Assembly: GCA_964567685.1 (NCBI GenBank)
Contig: CAZMNO010000010.1
Location: 23,087-87,086, forward strand
Direction of reading: 5' to 3'
Source: UBA5972 sp964567685
GTDB taxonomy: Bacteria > Pseudomonadota > Alphaproteobacteria > Rhodobacterales > Rhodobacteraceae
DNA length: 64,000 nt
The notes below the pieces were generated by a model that ran no database searches, was not told where the DNA came from, and worked only from the letters and a program-made list of their open reading frames with translations. Both the position numbers and the translations under genes were made by a program. Positions 27,034 to 35,457 of the stretch are shown here, one piece after another (the stretch's first letter is position 1; each line of letters begins with the position of its first letter).

Positions 27034-27100
27034 ATCCCCGCGAAAGCAGGGATCTCTTTCAAACGAGCGCCACACTTAAGTGATCCCCGCGTTCGCGGGG
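27034..27100. repeat. Two REP-like palindromes after gatB
   Basis: Two hairpins follow the gatB stop. The first (27034-27053) is ATCCCCGC/GCAGGGAT with a GAAA loop and one mismatch. The second (27085-27100) is CCCCGC/GCGGGG with a GTTC loop. They share the GATCCCCGCG core and are 31 bases apart. They could stabilise or end the gatB message. No further copies follow. Confidence 0.55.
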
Positions 27101-27301
27101 AAAACAATCACCCAATTCTGGCTAACCCAAAATCCTTTGAGTTTCCATTTTCCCGACTGAATTCTATACCTTTTTCCAAAGCGGACCAGAATCGGTGAAC
27201 CAATCAATTCCATCGCAGAGCACTTTCGGCCGAAACAATTTCCCGTGGAATCGAAACAGTTTCTAACTAAAATCGATCACGAAACACAACCCAGAGACGT
27301 G

Positions 27302-27333
27302 TTATCCACAACATCCTGTGGCCCTGTGGATAA
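27302..27333. promoter_or_regulatory. Inverted pair of perfect DnaA boxes in an AT-rich intergenic region
   Basis: TTATCCACA at 27302-27310 and its reverse complement TGTGGATAA at 27325-27333 both match the consensus DnaA box and are 14 bases apart. The surrounding gap (27101-27483) is AT-rich for this genome, contains GAAACA at 27232, 27253 and 27281, and a ten-base inverted repeat (GAAACAATTT at 27232, AAATTGTTTC at 27374) that brackets the boxes. This could be a DnaA-dependent control site, a titration site or a replication origin. Confidence 0.6.
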
Positions 27334-27400
27334 CTTCCCCCATCACTGGAAAATCTACGTCAACAATAGGAATAAATTGTTTCCAAAATAGAGTGTTACA

Positions 27401-27466
27401 ATTTATCGCAATTTATCCTGTACTTGGAAACGGTGGACAGGAAGTTTTTATCGTGGGGGCGATAAA
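27401..27466. repeat. ATTTATC direct and inverted repeats before the DUF4177 gene
   Basis: ATTTATCGCA and ATTTATCCTG lie head to tail at 27401-27420. TTTATCG at 27447-27453 and CGATAAA at 27460-27466 form an inverted repeat around TGGGGG, ending 17 bases before the start codon. The shared TTTATC core suggests binding sites for one protein, possibly weak DnaA sites. Confidence 0.45.
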
Positions 27467-27483
27467 TGGGGAAGTGCCGGGAT

Positions 27484-27978
27484 ATGGCCCGATACGAGTA
27501 TCGATGCGTTGCCGCGCCGCGCAAGACGAAGGCGATTAAAGGCGTGCGCAGTCACGAAGACCAGTTCGCCGGGGTTCTGGGCGAAATCATGAACGAAATG
27601 GCCGCCAAGGACTGGGAATATCTGCGCGCTGAAAGCCTGCCCTGTGAAGAGAAAACCGGGCTGACCAGCCGGGTGGAATCCTATCAATCCGTCCTTGTTT
27701 TCCGCCGCCGCATCGTTGCCGATCAGAAATTCTTTGAAGTGCCGCCGACCCGTCAGATCGAATTGCACGAAGTCAAAGAAGACAAAACCGAACATGATGT
27801 GGTGTTTGCCACTTCCAACCGTCCGTCCAGCGTCACCCCGATCAGCGACGATATGCAGGAAGCCGACGAACCGGCGACGCAGGCCGGTGTTCTGGGCATA
27901 TTGCGAAACCGCAAGGCGCGGCTGTTGCAGGATGATAATGACGAATATCCCGAGCATATGAAGCTCGCCGGGGAATAG
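27484..27978 (+). CDS. DUF4177 protein
   Basis: The 164-residue product starting MARYEYRCVAAPRKTKAIKG has the DUF4177 layout: a short beta-alpha unit with MNEMAAKDWEYLRAESLPCEE, a typical 'mother of domain' helix-strand, followed by a low-complexity linker and a C-terminal stretch (GVLGILRNRKARLLQDDND). Function is unknown. The start at 27484 is preferred over an ATG 18 bases upstream, which would fall in the inverted repeat. It sits right after the DnaA-box region and converges on the BolA gene across nine bases. Confidence 0.7.
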   Translation: MARYEYRCVAAPRKTKAIKGVRSHEDQFAGVLGEIMNEMAAKDWEYLRAESLPCEEKTGLTSRVESYQSVLVFRRRIVADQKFFEVPPTRQIELHEVKEDKTEHDVVFATSNRPSSVTPISDDMQEADEPATQAGVLGILRNRKARLLQDDNDEYPEHMKLAGE

Positions 27979-27987
27979 CCCGAACTC

Positions 27988-28245
27988 TCAGACAGCGATA
28001 TCCAGTGACAATGCGTGAATGCTGTTGACCAATTCCGGCGTCAGGGCCTCGTGCACCGCGCGATGGCGGGCAATCCGGCTCATCTCTGCAAAAGCGGATG
28101 CGCGAATGACCACCTTGAAATGCGTCTGCCCGCCTTCACGCCAGCCGGCGTGACCGCGATGCGCCTCACTTTCGTCGATCACATCAAGGGCCGAAGGCTG
28201 AAACGCCTCGGTCAGTTTTTGAACCATTTGATCAGATATCTGCAT
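27988..28245 (-). CDS. BolA-family protein
   Basis: The 85-residue product from the ATG at 28245 (MQISDQMVQKLTEAF) shows the BolA pattern DVIDESEAHRGHAGW, then THFKVVIRASAFAEMSRIARHRAVHEAL. BolA proteins pair with monothiol glutaredoxins in iron-sulfur cluster handling and stress responses. A longer reading from 28290 adds a basic low-complexity leader without family support. It is divergent from the J-domain gene. Confidence 0.9.
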   Translation of the reverse strand: MQISDQMVQKLTEAFQPSALDVIDESEAHRGHAGWREGGQTHFKVVIRASAFAEMSRIARHRAVHEALTPELVNSIHALSLDIAV

Positions 28246-28341
28246 TTTTTTTGCCGAACTTCCAGATTGCCCCTTGGCTGAGCCTGTCAAAACTCTAAAC
28301 TGTGTGATCCGAGTCGAAAAGCAAAAGGATTGATCAAAAGG

Positions 28342-29004
28342 ATGGCAGGCCGCTCCCCGTTTGAATTTGACATCTCTGTCTCTGCCGACAAGAAACGCCG
28401 CGCCCGTGGTCGGCGCGGAATGTCGGGGGCTTTTGATACATCTTCACGCCAGTGCGAACACGAGGGCTGCCGAGAGGCAGGCAAGTACCGGGCCCCGAAA
28501 CACCCTGATAATCTGGAAGAGTTCTACTGGTTCTGCATCAATCATGTTCGCCAGTACAATCTCAAATGGAACTTCTTTGAAAACCACTCTGAAGAAGAGC
28601 TCGAAAAGCAGTTTGCTGCCGATCGGGTCTGGGACCGTCCGACCAAACCTTTTGGCAAAAAAGGCGACGTGAACGGGCAGGGGGCTGCTGCCGAGGCGAA
28701 AGCCTGGGCAAGACTGGGGATCGACGACCCGATGGAAGTGCTGGGGGAAAATGCCACCCAAAACCCCGGCTCGGGCCGTGGTCAGACAACCGCCCGCCGA
28801 CTCCCGCCCACCGAACGGCGTGCACTCAGTATTCTTGATGCCAAGGATGACTGGACCAAGACGGAAATTCGCAAACAGTACAAATCGCTGGTCAAGGATC
28901 TGCACCCCGATATGAATGGCGGCAACCGCGATGACGAGGATCGTTTGCAGGAGGTCGTCTGGGCCTGGGACCAGATCAAGGAAAGCCGCAGTTTCAAGAA
29001 CTGA
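28342..29004 (+). CDS. J-domain protein
   Basis: The 220-residue product has an N-terminal cysteine-containing part (RQCEHEGCREAGKYRAP and YWFCINHVRQYNLKWN), which may bind a metal, and a C-terminal J domain (from about residue 163) with the HPD tripeptide in KSLVKDLHPDMNGG, needed to stimulate DnaK. This C-terminal J placement is the reverse of DnaJ. It directly precedes cobS on the same strand (160-base gap). A co-chaperone role for cobaltochelatase is tempting from position, but unproven. A TTG at 28330 is an alternative start. Confidence 0.82.
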   Translation: MAGRSPFEFDISVSADKKRRARGRRGMSGAFDTSSRQCEHEGCREAGKYRAPKHPDNLEEFYWFCINHVRQYNLKWNFFENHSEEELEKQFAADRVWDRPTKPFGKKGDVNGQGAAAEAKAWARLGIDDPMEVLGENATQNPGSGRGQTTARRLPPTERRALSILDAKDDWTKTEIRKQYKSLVKDLHPDMNGGNRDDEDRLQEVVWAWDQIKESRSFKN

Positions 29005-29163
29005 GTGCGGGGCTCTGGATGAAGTTGATATCGTCCTGAAAGTCGCATCAGACACCGCGTCATATCGCTTACCCTCTTGCGCATCGCAGCGAATTGATCC
29101 ACTAAACAAAGTCTGAAAAACCGGTGCTTTGACGCACCTGATTGATTAACGGAACCAAGCAAG

Positions 29164-30150
29164 ATGGCGGACGGCAAAATGGACCTGACGGCAGAACCCA
29201 CAAAACGGCTTTCAGTGCGCGAAATGTTCGGCATCGACAGCGATATGGAAGTCTTTGGCTTTGCTGAACGCGGCGAACGTGTGCCCGAGATCGACCAGAC
29301 CTACAAATTCGATCCCGATACGACGCTCGCCATTCTTGCCGGGTTCGCGCATAACCGTCGGGTGATGATCCAGGGCTATCACGGCACCGGGAAATCGACC
29401 CATATCGAACAGGTGGCCGCACATCTGAACTGGCCCTGTGTTCGCGTCAATCTGGACAGCCATATCAGCCGGATCGACCTCATTGGCAAGGATGCGATCA
29501 AGCTGCGCGATGGCAAGCAGGTGACCGAGTTTCACGAGGGCATCCTGCCCTGGGCGCTGCGTAATCCGACAGCCATTGTGTTTGACGAATATGATGCCGG
29601 TCGGGCGGATGTGATGTTCGTCATTCAGCGGGTGCTTGAACATGACGGCAAGCTGACGCTTCTGGATCAGAACGAGATCATCACACCGCATCCTTCATTC
29701 CGCCTGTTTGCCACCGCCAATACGGTTGGGCTTGGTGACACCACCGGGCTTTATCACGGTGTGCAGCAGATCAACCAGGCGCAGATGGATCGGTGGAACC
29801 TTGTGTCGACGCTGAACTATCTCAGCCACGATGCCGAGGCGGCGATCGTGCTGGCCAAGAACCCGCATTACAACAATGAAAAGGGGCGCAAGACCATCAG
29901 CCAGATGGTGACCGTCGCTGACCTTTCCCGCACCTCGTTCATGCAGGGCGATATCTCGACCGTGATGAGCCCGAGAACGGTAATCATGTGGGCGCAAAAC
30001 GCTGAGATATTCAAAAGCATTGGATTTGCTTTCCGCCTGACCTTCCTTAACAAATGCGACGAGCTGGAACGCCAGACTGTGGCTGAGTTCTATCAGCGCT
30101 GTTTTGATGAAGAACTGCCGGAAAGTGCGGCGAGTGTGAGTTTGGGGTAA
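29164..30150 (+). CDS. cobS: Cobaltochelatase subunit CobS
   Basis: CobS is the AAA+ ATPase subunit of the aerobic-pathway cobaltochelatase, which inserts cobalt into hydrogenobyrinic acid a,c-diamide with CobT and CobN. The 328-residue product has Walker A GYHGTGKST near residue 75, Walker B IVFDEYDAGRADV near residue 138 and sensor 1 RLFATANTVGLGD. Length is normal. Its stop overlaps the ATG of an unknown gene by one base (TAATG). CobN is not in the window. Confidence 0.95.
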   Translation: MADGKMDLTAEPTKRLSVREMFGIDSDMEVFGFAERGERVPEIDQTYKFDPDTTLAILAGFAHNRRVMIQGYHGTGKSTHIEQVAAHLNWPCVRVNLDSHISRIDLIGKDAIKLRDGKQVTEFHEGILPWALRNPTAIVFDEYDAGRADVMFVIQRVLEHDGKLTLLDQNEIITPHPSFRLFATANTVGLGDTTGLYHGVQQINQAQMDRWNLVSTLNYLSHDAEAAIVLAKNPHYNNEKGRKTISQMVTVADLSRTSFMQGDISTVMSPRTVIMWAQNAEIFKSIGFAFRLTFLNKCDELERQTVAEFYQRCFDEELPESAASVSLG

Positions 30151-30488
30151 TGCCCACTGAAGATGTATCGTATGATTCAAGCAAGCCTTCGCTTGCTGCC
30201 CAGCAGGTTATGAATTTGCGAGTACTTATGTGGAATATTTGCGTTGACTACGGGTACTGCGGTGACCTGGGACAAAACCATTTTTTAGTTGATACAATCG
30301 TCGACATGGCCCCATTAACAGCCGCCAGTTTTGCCGATAAAGTATTCCAGCGCGAAGGAATTGAAAAAAAGGACGAAATCGAGAAACATCGGAGGCACAT
30401 AGAGGGCATGTTTATGCGGTTCATCGGAGAGAAATTCGATCCAGACTTATCCAAAGCCGATGAGATTGCGTTGGGGCTGATCCAATGA
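30150..30488 (+). CDS. Unknown 112-aa protein inserted between cobS and cobT
   Basis: The gene overlaps cobS by one base and cobT by four (ATGA), so it is fully built into the operon by coupling. The product is acidic and mostly helical, with a tract of charged residues (REGIEKKDEIEKHRRHIEG) and the end DPDLSKADEIALGLIQ; cysteines at the VDYGYCGD and WNICVD segments. No signal peptide or membrane helix. Codon use is AT-richer than in cobS and cobT. I do not recognise a family. cobS and cobT are normally adjacent, so this is likely a later insertion. Confidence 0.75.
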   Translation: MPTEDVSYDSSKPSLAAQQVMNLRVLMWNICVDYGYCGDLGQNHFLVDTIVDMAPLTAASFADKVFQREGIEKKDEIEKHRRHIEGMFMRFIGEKFDPDLSKADEIALGLIQ

Positions 30489-32368
30489 CTAAACCCTCTG
30501 ACAACCCTGCCGACCCATTCAAAAAGGCGCTTGCCGAAGCCACCAAGGCGATGGCGAACGAGCCCGAGCTCAACGTTGCCTATACGGTTGATCCGTCCGG
30601 GGTCACCGAAGATACCATTCGTCTGCCGCAGGTAACCCGCCGAATGACGCGCGATGAAGTGTTGCTGGCACGAGGCACGGCGGATGCCTACGCCTTGCGA
30701 TTGCGGTTTCACAACGAGGCGACGCATCAGAAATACGCGCCCGAGGGTCAGATGGCGTGTGATCTATACGAGGCGATGGAAACCGCCCGCTGCGAGGCTG
30801 TCGGCGCCCGCGCCATGCCGGGAACCGCTGGCAATATCGACGCGAAAATTGCCAGCGAGGCTGACAAGCTGGGCTATGAGGCGATAACAGAGGCGGGGCA
30901 GGCACCGCTGGCAACGGCAGCAGGATATCTCATCCGTCATCTGGCGACGGGGCGGGATCTGCCGAAGGGGGCGGATAACGTCATGTCGCTGTGGCGGGAT
31001 TTCATTGAAACTTCGGCCAGCGAGACACTTGGCGATATTGACGGCTGCCTAGAAAATCAGGTCGAGTTTTCGCGCCTTGCGCGGCAGATCATCAGTGATC
31101 TGGGGTATGGAGATCAACTGGGTGAAGACCCGGATCAATCCGATCAGGACCAGGATCAGGAAAGCGAAGAAGAGACCGAAGAACAGGAACAGCCCGAAGA
31201 AAACAGTGGCGACGATCAGGACGACAGCGACAGCCAGGAAGACAGCGAAGACGACCAGCAGGCGCAGACCGAAGAGACCCAGACCCAGGTTGCGATGGAA
31301 GATGTCGACGACATGGATATGTCGGACGAGGCGGAAATGGCCGATGGTGAGCCACCTCTGGAAATGCCACCACCGCCGCATTCTGAGGCTGATCCCAATT
31401 ACAAGGTCTACTGCACTGATTTTGATGAGGAAATCAAAGCCGAGGATCTGGCTGAACCGGCGGAACTTGAGCGCCTGCGAGCCTATCTCGATCAACAGCT
31501 TGAGCCGCTGAAAGGCGCGGTATCACGTCTTGCCAACAAGCTTCAGCGGCGCCTGATGGCACAGCAGAACCGCAGTTGGCTGTTTGATCTGGAAGAAGGC
31601 ATCCTTGATGCCGGTCGTCTGGCGCGCGTTGTTGCCAACCCAACGACCCCGCTTTCCTTCAAGCAGGAACAGGATACCGATTTCCGCGATACCATCGTCA
31701 CCCTGCTTCTGGACAATTCCGGTTCCATGCGCGGACGTCCGATTTCCATCGCAGCAATCTGTGCCGACGTGCTGGCGCGCACGCTTGAACGCTGTCAGGT
31801 CAAGGTCGAAATCCTTGGCTTCACCACACGCGCCTGGAAGGGCGGGCAATCGCGGGAGAAATGGCTGACCTCAGGGCGTGAGCAGACGCCGGGACGGCTC
31901 AATGATCTCAGGCACATCATCTATAAAGCTGCCGATGCCCCCTGGCGGCGAACCCGGCCAAATCTGGGTCTGATGATGAAAGAGGGGCTGTTGAAAGAGA
32001 ATATTGACGGCGAGGCGCTGGAATGGGCGCATCGGCGGATGATGCAGCGCCCTGAATCACGGCGCATTCTGATGGTGATTTCAGATGGCGCACCGGTTGA
32101 TGATTCCACTCTGTCCGTCAATTCCGCCAGCTATCTGGAAAAACACCTGCGCGACGTCATCGACATGGTTGAAAAACGCCGCGCGGTTGAACTGATCGCC
32201 ATCGGTATCGGCCATGATGTCACGCGCTATTATGACCGCGCCGTGACTATCACTGATGTCGAACAGCTGGCGGGCGCAATGACAGAGCAGCTGGCTGCAT
32301 TGTTTGACAATGATCCGCGCGCAAGGGCGCGCATGTTGGGGATTGATACAGCCAAGAGGTCGGCCTGA
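30485..32368 (+). CDS. cobT: Cobaltochelatase subunit CobT
   Basis: The 627-residue CobT has an N-terminal helical domain, a long acidic low-complexity linker (about 215-310, rich in Asp, Glu and Gln) and a C-terminal VWA domain with the metal motif DNSGSMRG at residue 410. CobT and CobS form the chaperone-like complex that works with CobN in cobalt insertion. Length fits the family. Its ATG overlaps the stop of the inserted small gene. Confidence 0.95.
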   Translation: MTKPSDNPADPFKKALAEATKAMANEPELNVAYTVDPSGVTEDTIRLPQVTRRMTRDEVLLARGTADAYALRLRFHNEATHQKYAPEGQMACDLYEAMETARCEAVGARAMPGTAGNIDAKIASEADKLGYEAITEAGQAPLATAAGYLIRHLATGRDLPKGADNVMSLWRDFIETSASETLGDIDGCLENQVEFSRLARQIISDLGYGDQLGEDPDQSDQDQDQESEEETEEQEQPEENSGDDQDDSDSQEDSEDDQQAQTEETQTQVAMEDVDDMDMSDEAEMADGEPPLEMPPPPHSEADPNYKVYCTDFDEEIKAEDLAEPAELERLRAYLDQQLEPLKGAVSRLANKLQRRLMAQQNRSWLFDLEEGILDAGRLARVVANPTTPLSFKQEQDTDFRDTIVTLLLDNSGSMRGRPISIAAICADVLARTLERCQVKVEILGFTTRAWKGGQSREKWLTSGREQTPGRLNDLRHIIYKAADAPWRRTRPNLGLMMKEGLLKENIDGEALEWAHRRMMQRPESRRILMVISDGAPVDDSTLSVNSASYLEKHLRDVIDMVEKRRAVELIAIGIGHDVTRYYDRAVTITDVEQLAGAMTEQLAALFDNDPRARARMLGIDTAKRSA

Positions 32369-32386
32369 GCGCCTTCGTTGTAATCT

Positions 32387-32406
32387 GATGCGCTTTACGG
32401 CGCATC
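32387..32406. terminator. Hairpin between convergent cobT and rfbA
   Basis: GATGCGC and GCGCATC form a perfect seven-base stem around six bases. It overlaps the rfbA stop codon and lies 18 bases after cobT. It has no T run, so termination from either side is possible but not certain. Confidence 0.4.
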
Positions 32407-33279
32407 TGCGATTCTTACCAGATATTGTCCGTATTGGGTTTTAAGGTAAGGCTCCGCCTGTGCCAGTAGTTCGGTTTTGCTGATCCAGCCGTTCAGAAAC
32501 GAGATTTCCTCCGGGCAGGCAATTTTCAGGTTTTGGCGTTTTTCGATGGTGCGAATGAAATCGGCGGCTTCCAGCAGGCTGTCATGGGTGCCGGTGTCAA
32601 GCCAGGCATAGCCCCGGCCCAGACGCTCGACATTCAGGTTGTCAGCTTCGCGGTAGATATTGAGAAGATCGGTGATTTCCAACTCGCCCCGGGGGGAAGG
32701 TTTCACCATTTTGGCCAGTTTCGGTGCGTTGCCATCCAGAAAGTAGATACCGGTGACCGCATAGGAGGATTTGGGGGTATCGGGTTTTTCAACGATCGAC
32801 AGCACCTTGTTGTCCCGATCGAACTCCACGACACCATAACGTTCCGGATCTGACACCTGATAGCCAAACACCGAGCCGCCCTCAGTCCTGGCGTCAGCCG
32901 CCCTCAACTTTTCTGACAGGCCATCGCCAAAGAAAACGTTATCGCCCAGCACCAGTGCTGAAGGCGCGCCATCCAGAAACGCTTCGGCCAGCAAGTAGGC
33001 CTGTGCCAGCCCGTCAGGATTTGGTTGCTCGATATATTCAATCGACATGCCCCATTGGCTGCCGTCGCCCAGAAGATCGCGATATAGCGGCAGATCGCGC
33101 GGGGTTGAGATGATTGCGACCTCACGAATGTGGCACAGCATCAGAACCGACAGCGGATAATAAACCATGGGTTTGTCATAAAGCGGCAAAAGCTGCTTTG
33201 AGACCGTGTGGGTGATCGGGTAAAGCCGGGTGCCGGCCCCCCCGGCCAGAAGAATGCCTTTGCGTTGCTTGGTCGTCAT
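32395..33279 (-). CDS. rfbA: Glucose-1-phosphate thymidylyltransferase
   Basis: RfbA makes dTDP-glucose from dTTP and glucose-1-phosphate, the first step to dTDP-L-rhamnose. The 294-residue product has the nucleotide-binding motif GILLAGGAGTRLYPITHTVSKQ within residues 8-29 (GGAGTRLYP visible), then DKPMVYYPLSVLM and VLGDNVFFGDGL near residue 110. Length is normal. Its start overlaps the rfbD stop by four bases. Confidence 0.94.
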   Translation of the reverse strand: MTTKQRKGILLAGGAGTRLYPITHTVSKQLLPLYDKPMVYYPLSVLMLCHIREVAIISTPRDLPLYRDLLGDGSQWGMSIEYIEQPNPDGLAQAYLLAEAFLDGAPSALVLGDNVFFGDGLSEKLRAADARTEGGSVFGYQVSDPERYGVVEFDRDNKVLSIVEKPDTPKSSYAVTGIYFLDGNAPKLAKMVKPSPRGELEITDLLNIYREADNLNVERLGRGYAWLDTGTHDSLLEAADFIRTIEKRQNLKIACPEEISFLNGWISKTELLAQAEPYLKTQYGQYLVRIADAP

Positions 33280-34142
33280 TTTTCTGCCTTTAGCTCTTGA
33301 AGTACGTCCTGCAATCCGGCCTGCCAGTCAGGTTGTCCTATTCCATAACATCGCTTGATTTTCGCACAATCCAGTACCGAATTGGCCGGGCGTTTGGCCG
33401 GTGTCGGATAATCGCTGGTTGGAATGCGGGTGATTTCGGGTCGCACGTCTTCACCATCAAAGATCGCGTCGGCGAAGTCAGCCCAGCTGACGGCGGGGGA
33501 GCCGGTGAGGTGGTATATGCCTGATGTGCCTTTTCCAGCGACAAAGGCCCGTGCGATCGTCAAAAGGGCCTCTGCGATTGCCGCTGCTGGCGTTGGCCCG
33601 CCGCGCTGGTCATCGACAACGCTCAGCTTGTCCCGCTCCGCCCCGACGCGACACATGGTTTTGACGAAATTGGCGCCATAGGCTGAAAAGACCCAGGCGG
33701 TGCGCAGGATGACATGGTCGCCTCCAGCAGCTTGAATACCGGTTTCGCCTGCAAGTTTCGTACTTCCATAGGCGCTTTGAGGTGCGACAGGATCGTCTTC
33801 GCACCATGGTTTGGTGCCAGACCCGTCAAACACGTAGTCAGTCGAGATATGTAAAAACGGAACCCGTTTTTTCGCTGCCGCACGCGCCATTTCTGTGGGG
33901 CTGATGGCATTGACCAGGTGGGCAGTTTGCTGATTCGTCTCGGCCTGATCGACAGCGGTGTAGGCGGCTGCGTTGATGATGATATCGGCGTTGGACTCGT
34001 GGATTGCCGCTGCACAGGCAGCTGGATCGGTCAGATCTGCCTGATCGCGCCCAAGGAACTCTGCGTCAATTCCTTTACTGTCGCAAAGATCAGCAAGTGA
34101 TCGGGCCACCTGTCCGGTTTTTCCAAAGATCAGCAGTCGCAT
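33276..34142 (-). CDS. rfbD: dTDP-4-dehydrorhamnose reductase
   Basis: RfbD makes dTDP-L-rhamnose with NAD(P)H. The 288-residue product starts MRLLIFGKTGQVARSLADL; the glycine motif is GKTGQVA, the Tyr-Lys pair is in QSAYGSTKLAGE near residue 127 and the substrate region is in FHLISTDYVFDG-like FLHISTDYVFDG. The start is set at 34142, where ATG overlaps the rfbB stop by one base; a longer reading to 34205 lies within rfbB. Confidence 0.93.
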   Translation of the reverse strand: MRLLIFGKTGQVARSLADLCDSKGIDAEFLGRDQADLTDPAACAAAIHESNADIIINAAAYTAVDQAETNQQTAHLVNAISPTEMARAAAKKRVPFLHISTDYVFDGSGTKPWCEDDPVAPQSAYGSTKLAGETGIQAAGGDHVILRTAWVFSAYGANFVKTMCRVGAERDKLSVVDDQRGGPTPAAAIAEALLTIARAFVAGKGTSGIYHLTGSPAVSWADFADAIFDGEDVRPEITRIPTSDYPTPAKRPANSVLDCAKIKRCYGIGQPDWQAGLQDVLQELKAEK

Positions 34143-35188
34143 CAGCCGGTTGCTCCCAGCCCAAGGCGGTCCTGCCTGTGTCCACGGTCCTGAATGGCAC
34201 GCCACCAGTCTGTGTTTTCAAGATACCAGCGCACGGTTAGGTGCAGACCTTCATCCAGTGTCACCGAAGGTTCCCAACCCAGCTCGCGCTTGATCTTCTC
34301 AGCGTCGATGGCATAGCGCAGATCATGCCCTGGGCGGTCTGCGACGAAGGTGATCAGGTCAGCACAGGGTGCTTTAGCAGGTCGTTCCTGATCTAGAATG
34401 GCACAAAGCTTTTGCACCAGATCGATATTGGTTGCCTCGGCATTGCCGCCGATATTGTAAGTTTCACCAACCTTGCCTTTGGTCGCTACCAGCAGCAGCG
34501 CCTTTGCGTGGTCTTCGACGTAAAGCCAGTCACGGATGTTAACGCCCCGGCCGTAAACCGGGATCGGTTTGCCTGCCAGTGCATTCAGGATCACCACCGG
34601 AATCAGTTTTTCGGGGAAATGGTAAGGACCGTAATTGTTAGAGCAATTTGTCACCAGAACCGGCAGCTCATAGGTTTCACCCCAGGCTCGGACGAGATGA
34701 TCACTGGCGGCCTTTGACGCAGAGTAGGGGGAGTTTGGCGCATATGGCGTTTCTTCGGTGAACTGACCGGTTGCACCGAGCGTGCCATAAACCTCGTCGG
34801 TCGAGATGTGGTGAAAGCGGAACGTTTCGGGTTTGCCTTGCGCCTGCCAGTAGGTTCGGGCGGCTTCCAGCAATTTATATGTGCCCGTGACGTTGGTTTC
34901 GATGAAAGTGCCGGGGCCATCGATTGACCGGTCCACGTGGCTTTCAGCGGCGAGATGCATCACGAGATCAGGCTGGTGGGCCCGGAACACACGATCAAGT
35001 TCAGCGCGGTCGCAGATATCCACCTGCTCGAATGCATAAGCCGGGTTGTCAGCAACATCCGCGACGTTTGACAGTGAAGCGGCGTAGGTCAGCTTGTCGA
35101 GATTGACGATTTCATGCCCGTCGGCAATTGCCTGTCGGACAACTGCTGAGCCTATGAACCCGGCTCCTCCGGTTACCAGCAATTTCAT
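34142..35188 (-). CDS. rfbB: dTDP-glucose 4,6-dehydratase
   Basis: RfbB converts dTDP-glucose to dTDP-4-keto-6-deoxyglucose. The 348-residue product has the Rossmann motif VTGGAGFIGSAVVRQ, HLAAESHVDRSIDGP near residue 82, FHHISTDEVYGTLG near residue 125 and the catalytic YSASKAASDHLVRAW near residue 155. It is the first gene of the minus-strand rfb unit. No rfbC (3,5-epimerase) is found with it; the DNA upstream is occupied by transposase debris. Confidence 0.94.
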   Translation of the reverse strand: MKLLVTGGAGFIGSAVVRQAIADGHEIVNLDKLTYAASLSNVADVADNPAYAFEQVDICDRAELDRVFRAHQPDLVMHLAAESHVDRSIDGPGTFIETNVTGTYKLLEAARTYWQAQGKPETFRFHHISTDEVYGTLGATGQFTEETPYAPNSPYSASKAASDHLVRAWGETYELPVLVTNCSNNYGPYHFPEKLIPVVILNALAGKPIPVYGRGVNIRDWLYVEDHAKALLLVATKGKVGETYNIGGNAEATNIDLVQKLCAILDQERPAKAPCADLITFVADRPGHDLRYAIDAEKIKRELGWEPSVTLDEGLHLTVRWYLENTDWWRAIQDRGHRQDRLGLGATG

Positions 35189-35457
35189 TGTTCTACCTCA
35201 CAGGCAATGGGCGAGTTCCAGTCGGCGAAACGGGATGCAGACGTGTTCTTGTCCGGCAGATTTTCATCTCCCGGATGAAGACCCCGGCCAATCGCGAAAT
35301 CAGCATCATCCCGAAAAACAGCCCCGTCATTGTAGAAGCTATCATCCTTTTAAACCACATGTGTGTTTGCTTCACCCGCCAATAAATCACGCATAAGGCC
35401 TTTATTGCCAGTCGCGAGGTTTTCCGGTGGGTCGTGATCCGCTAGCGCGTGATGAGA
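35189..35457. other. Intergenic stretch between rfbB and IS630 remains
   Basis: About 270 bases without a supported gene. A short minus-strand reading (35193-35390) has some hydrophobic residues but no recognisable family and a poor start. The rfb promoter should be here. The stretch may be leftover sequence from the insertion. Confidence 0.4.

Noticed and set aside
27031..27110. CRISPR array
   Set aside because: Only one good repeat-like unit and one imperfect one; no regular spacers and no cas genes in the window.
35193..35390. 65-codon minus-strand reading between rfbB and the IS remains, considered as an rfbC fragment
   Set aside because: No epimerase motif is visible; composition and start are poor.
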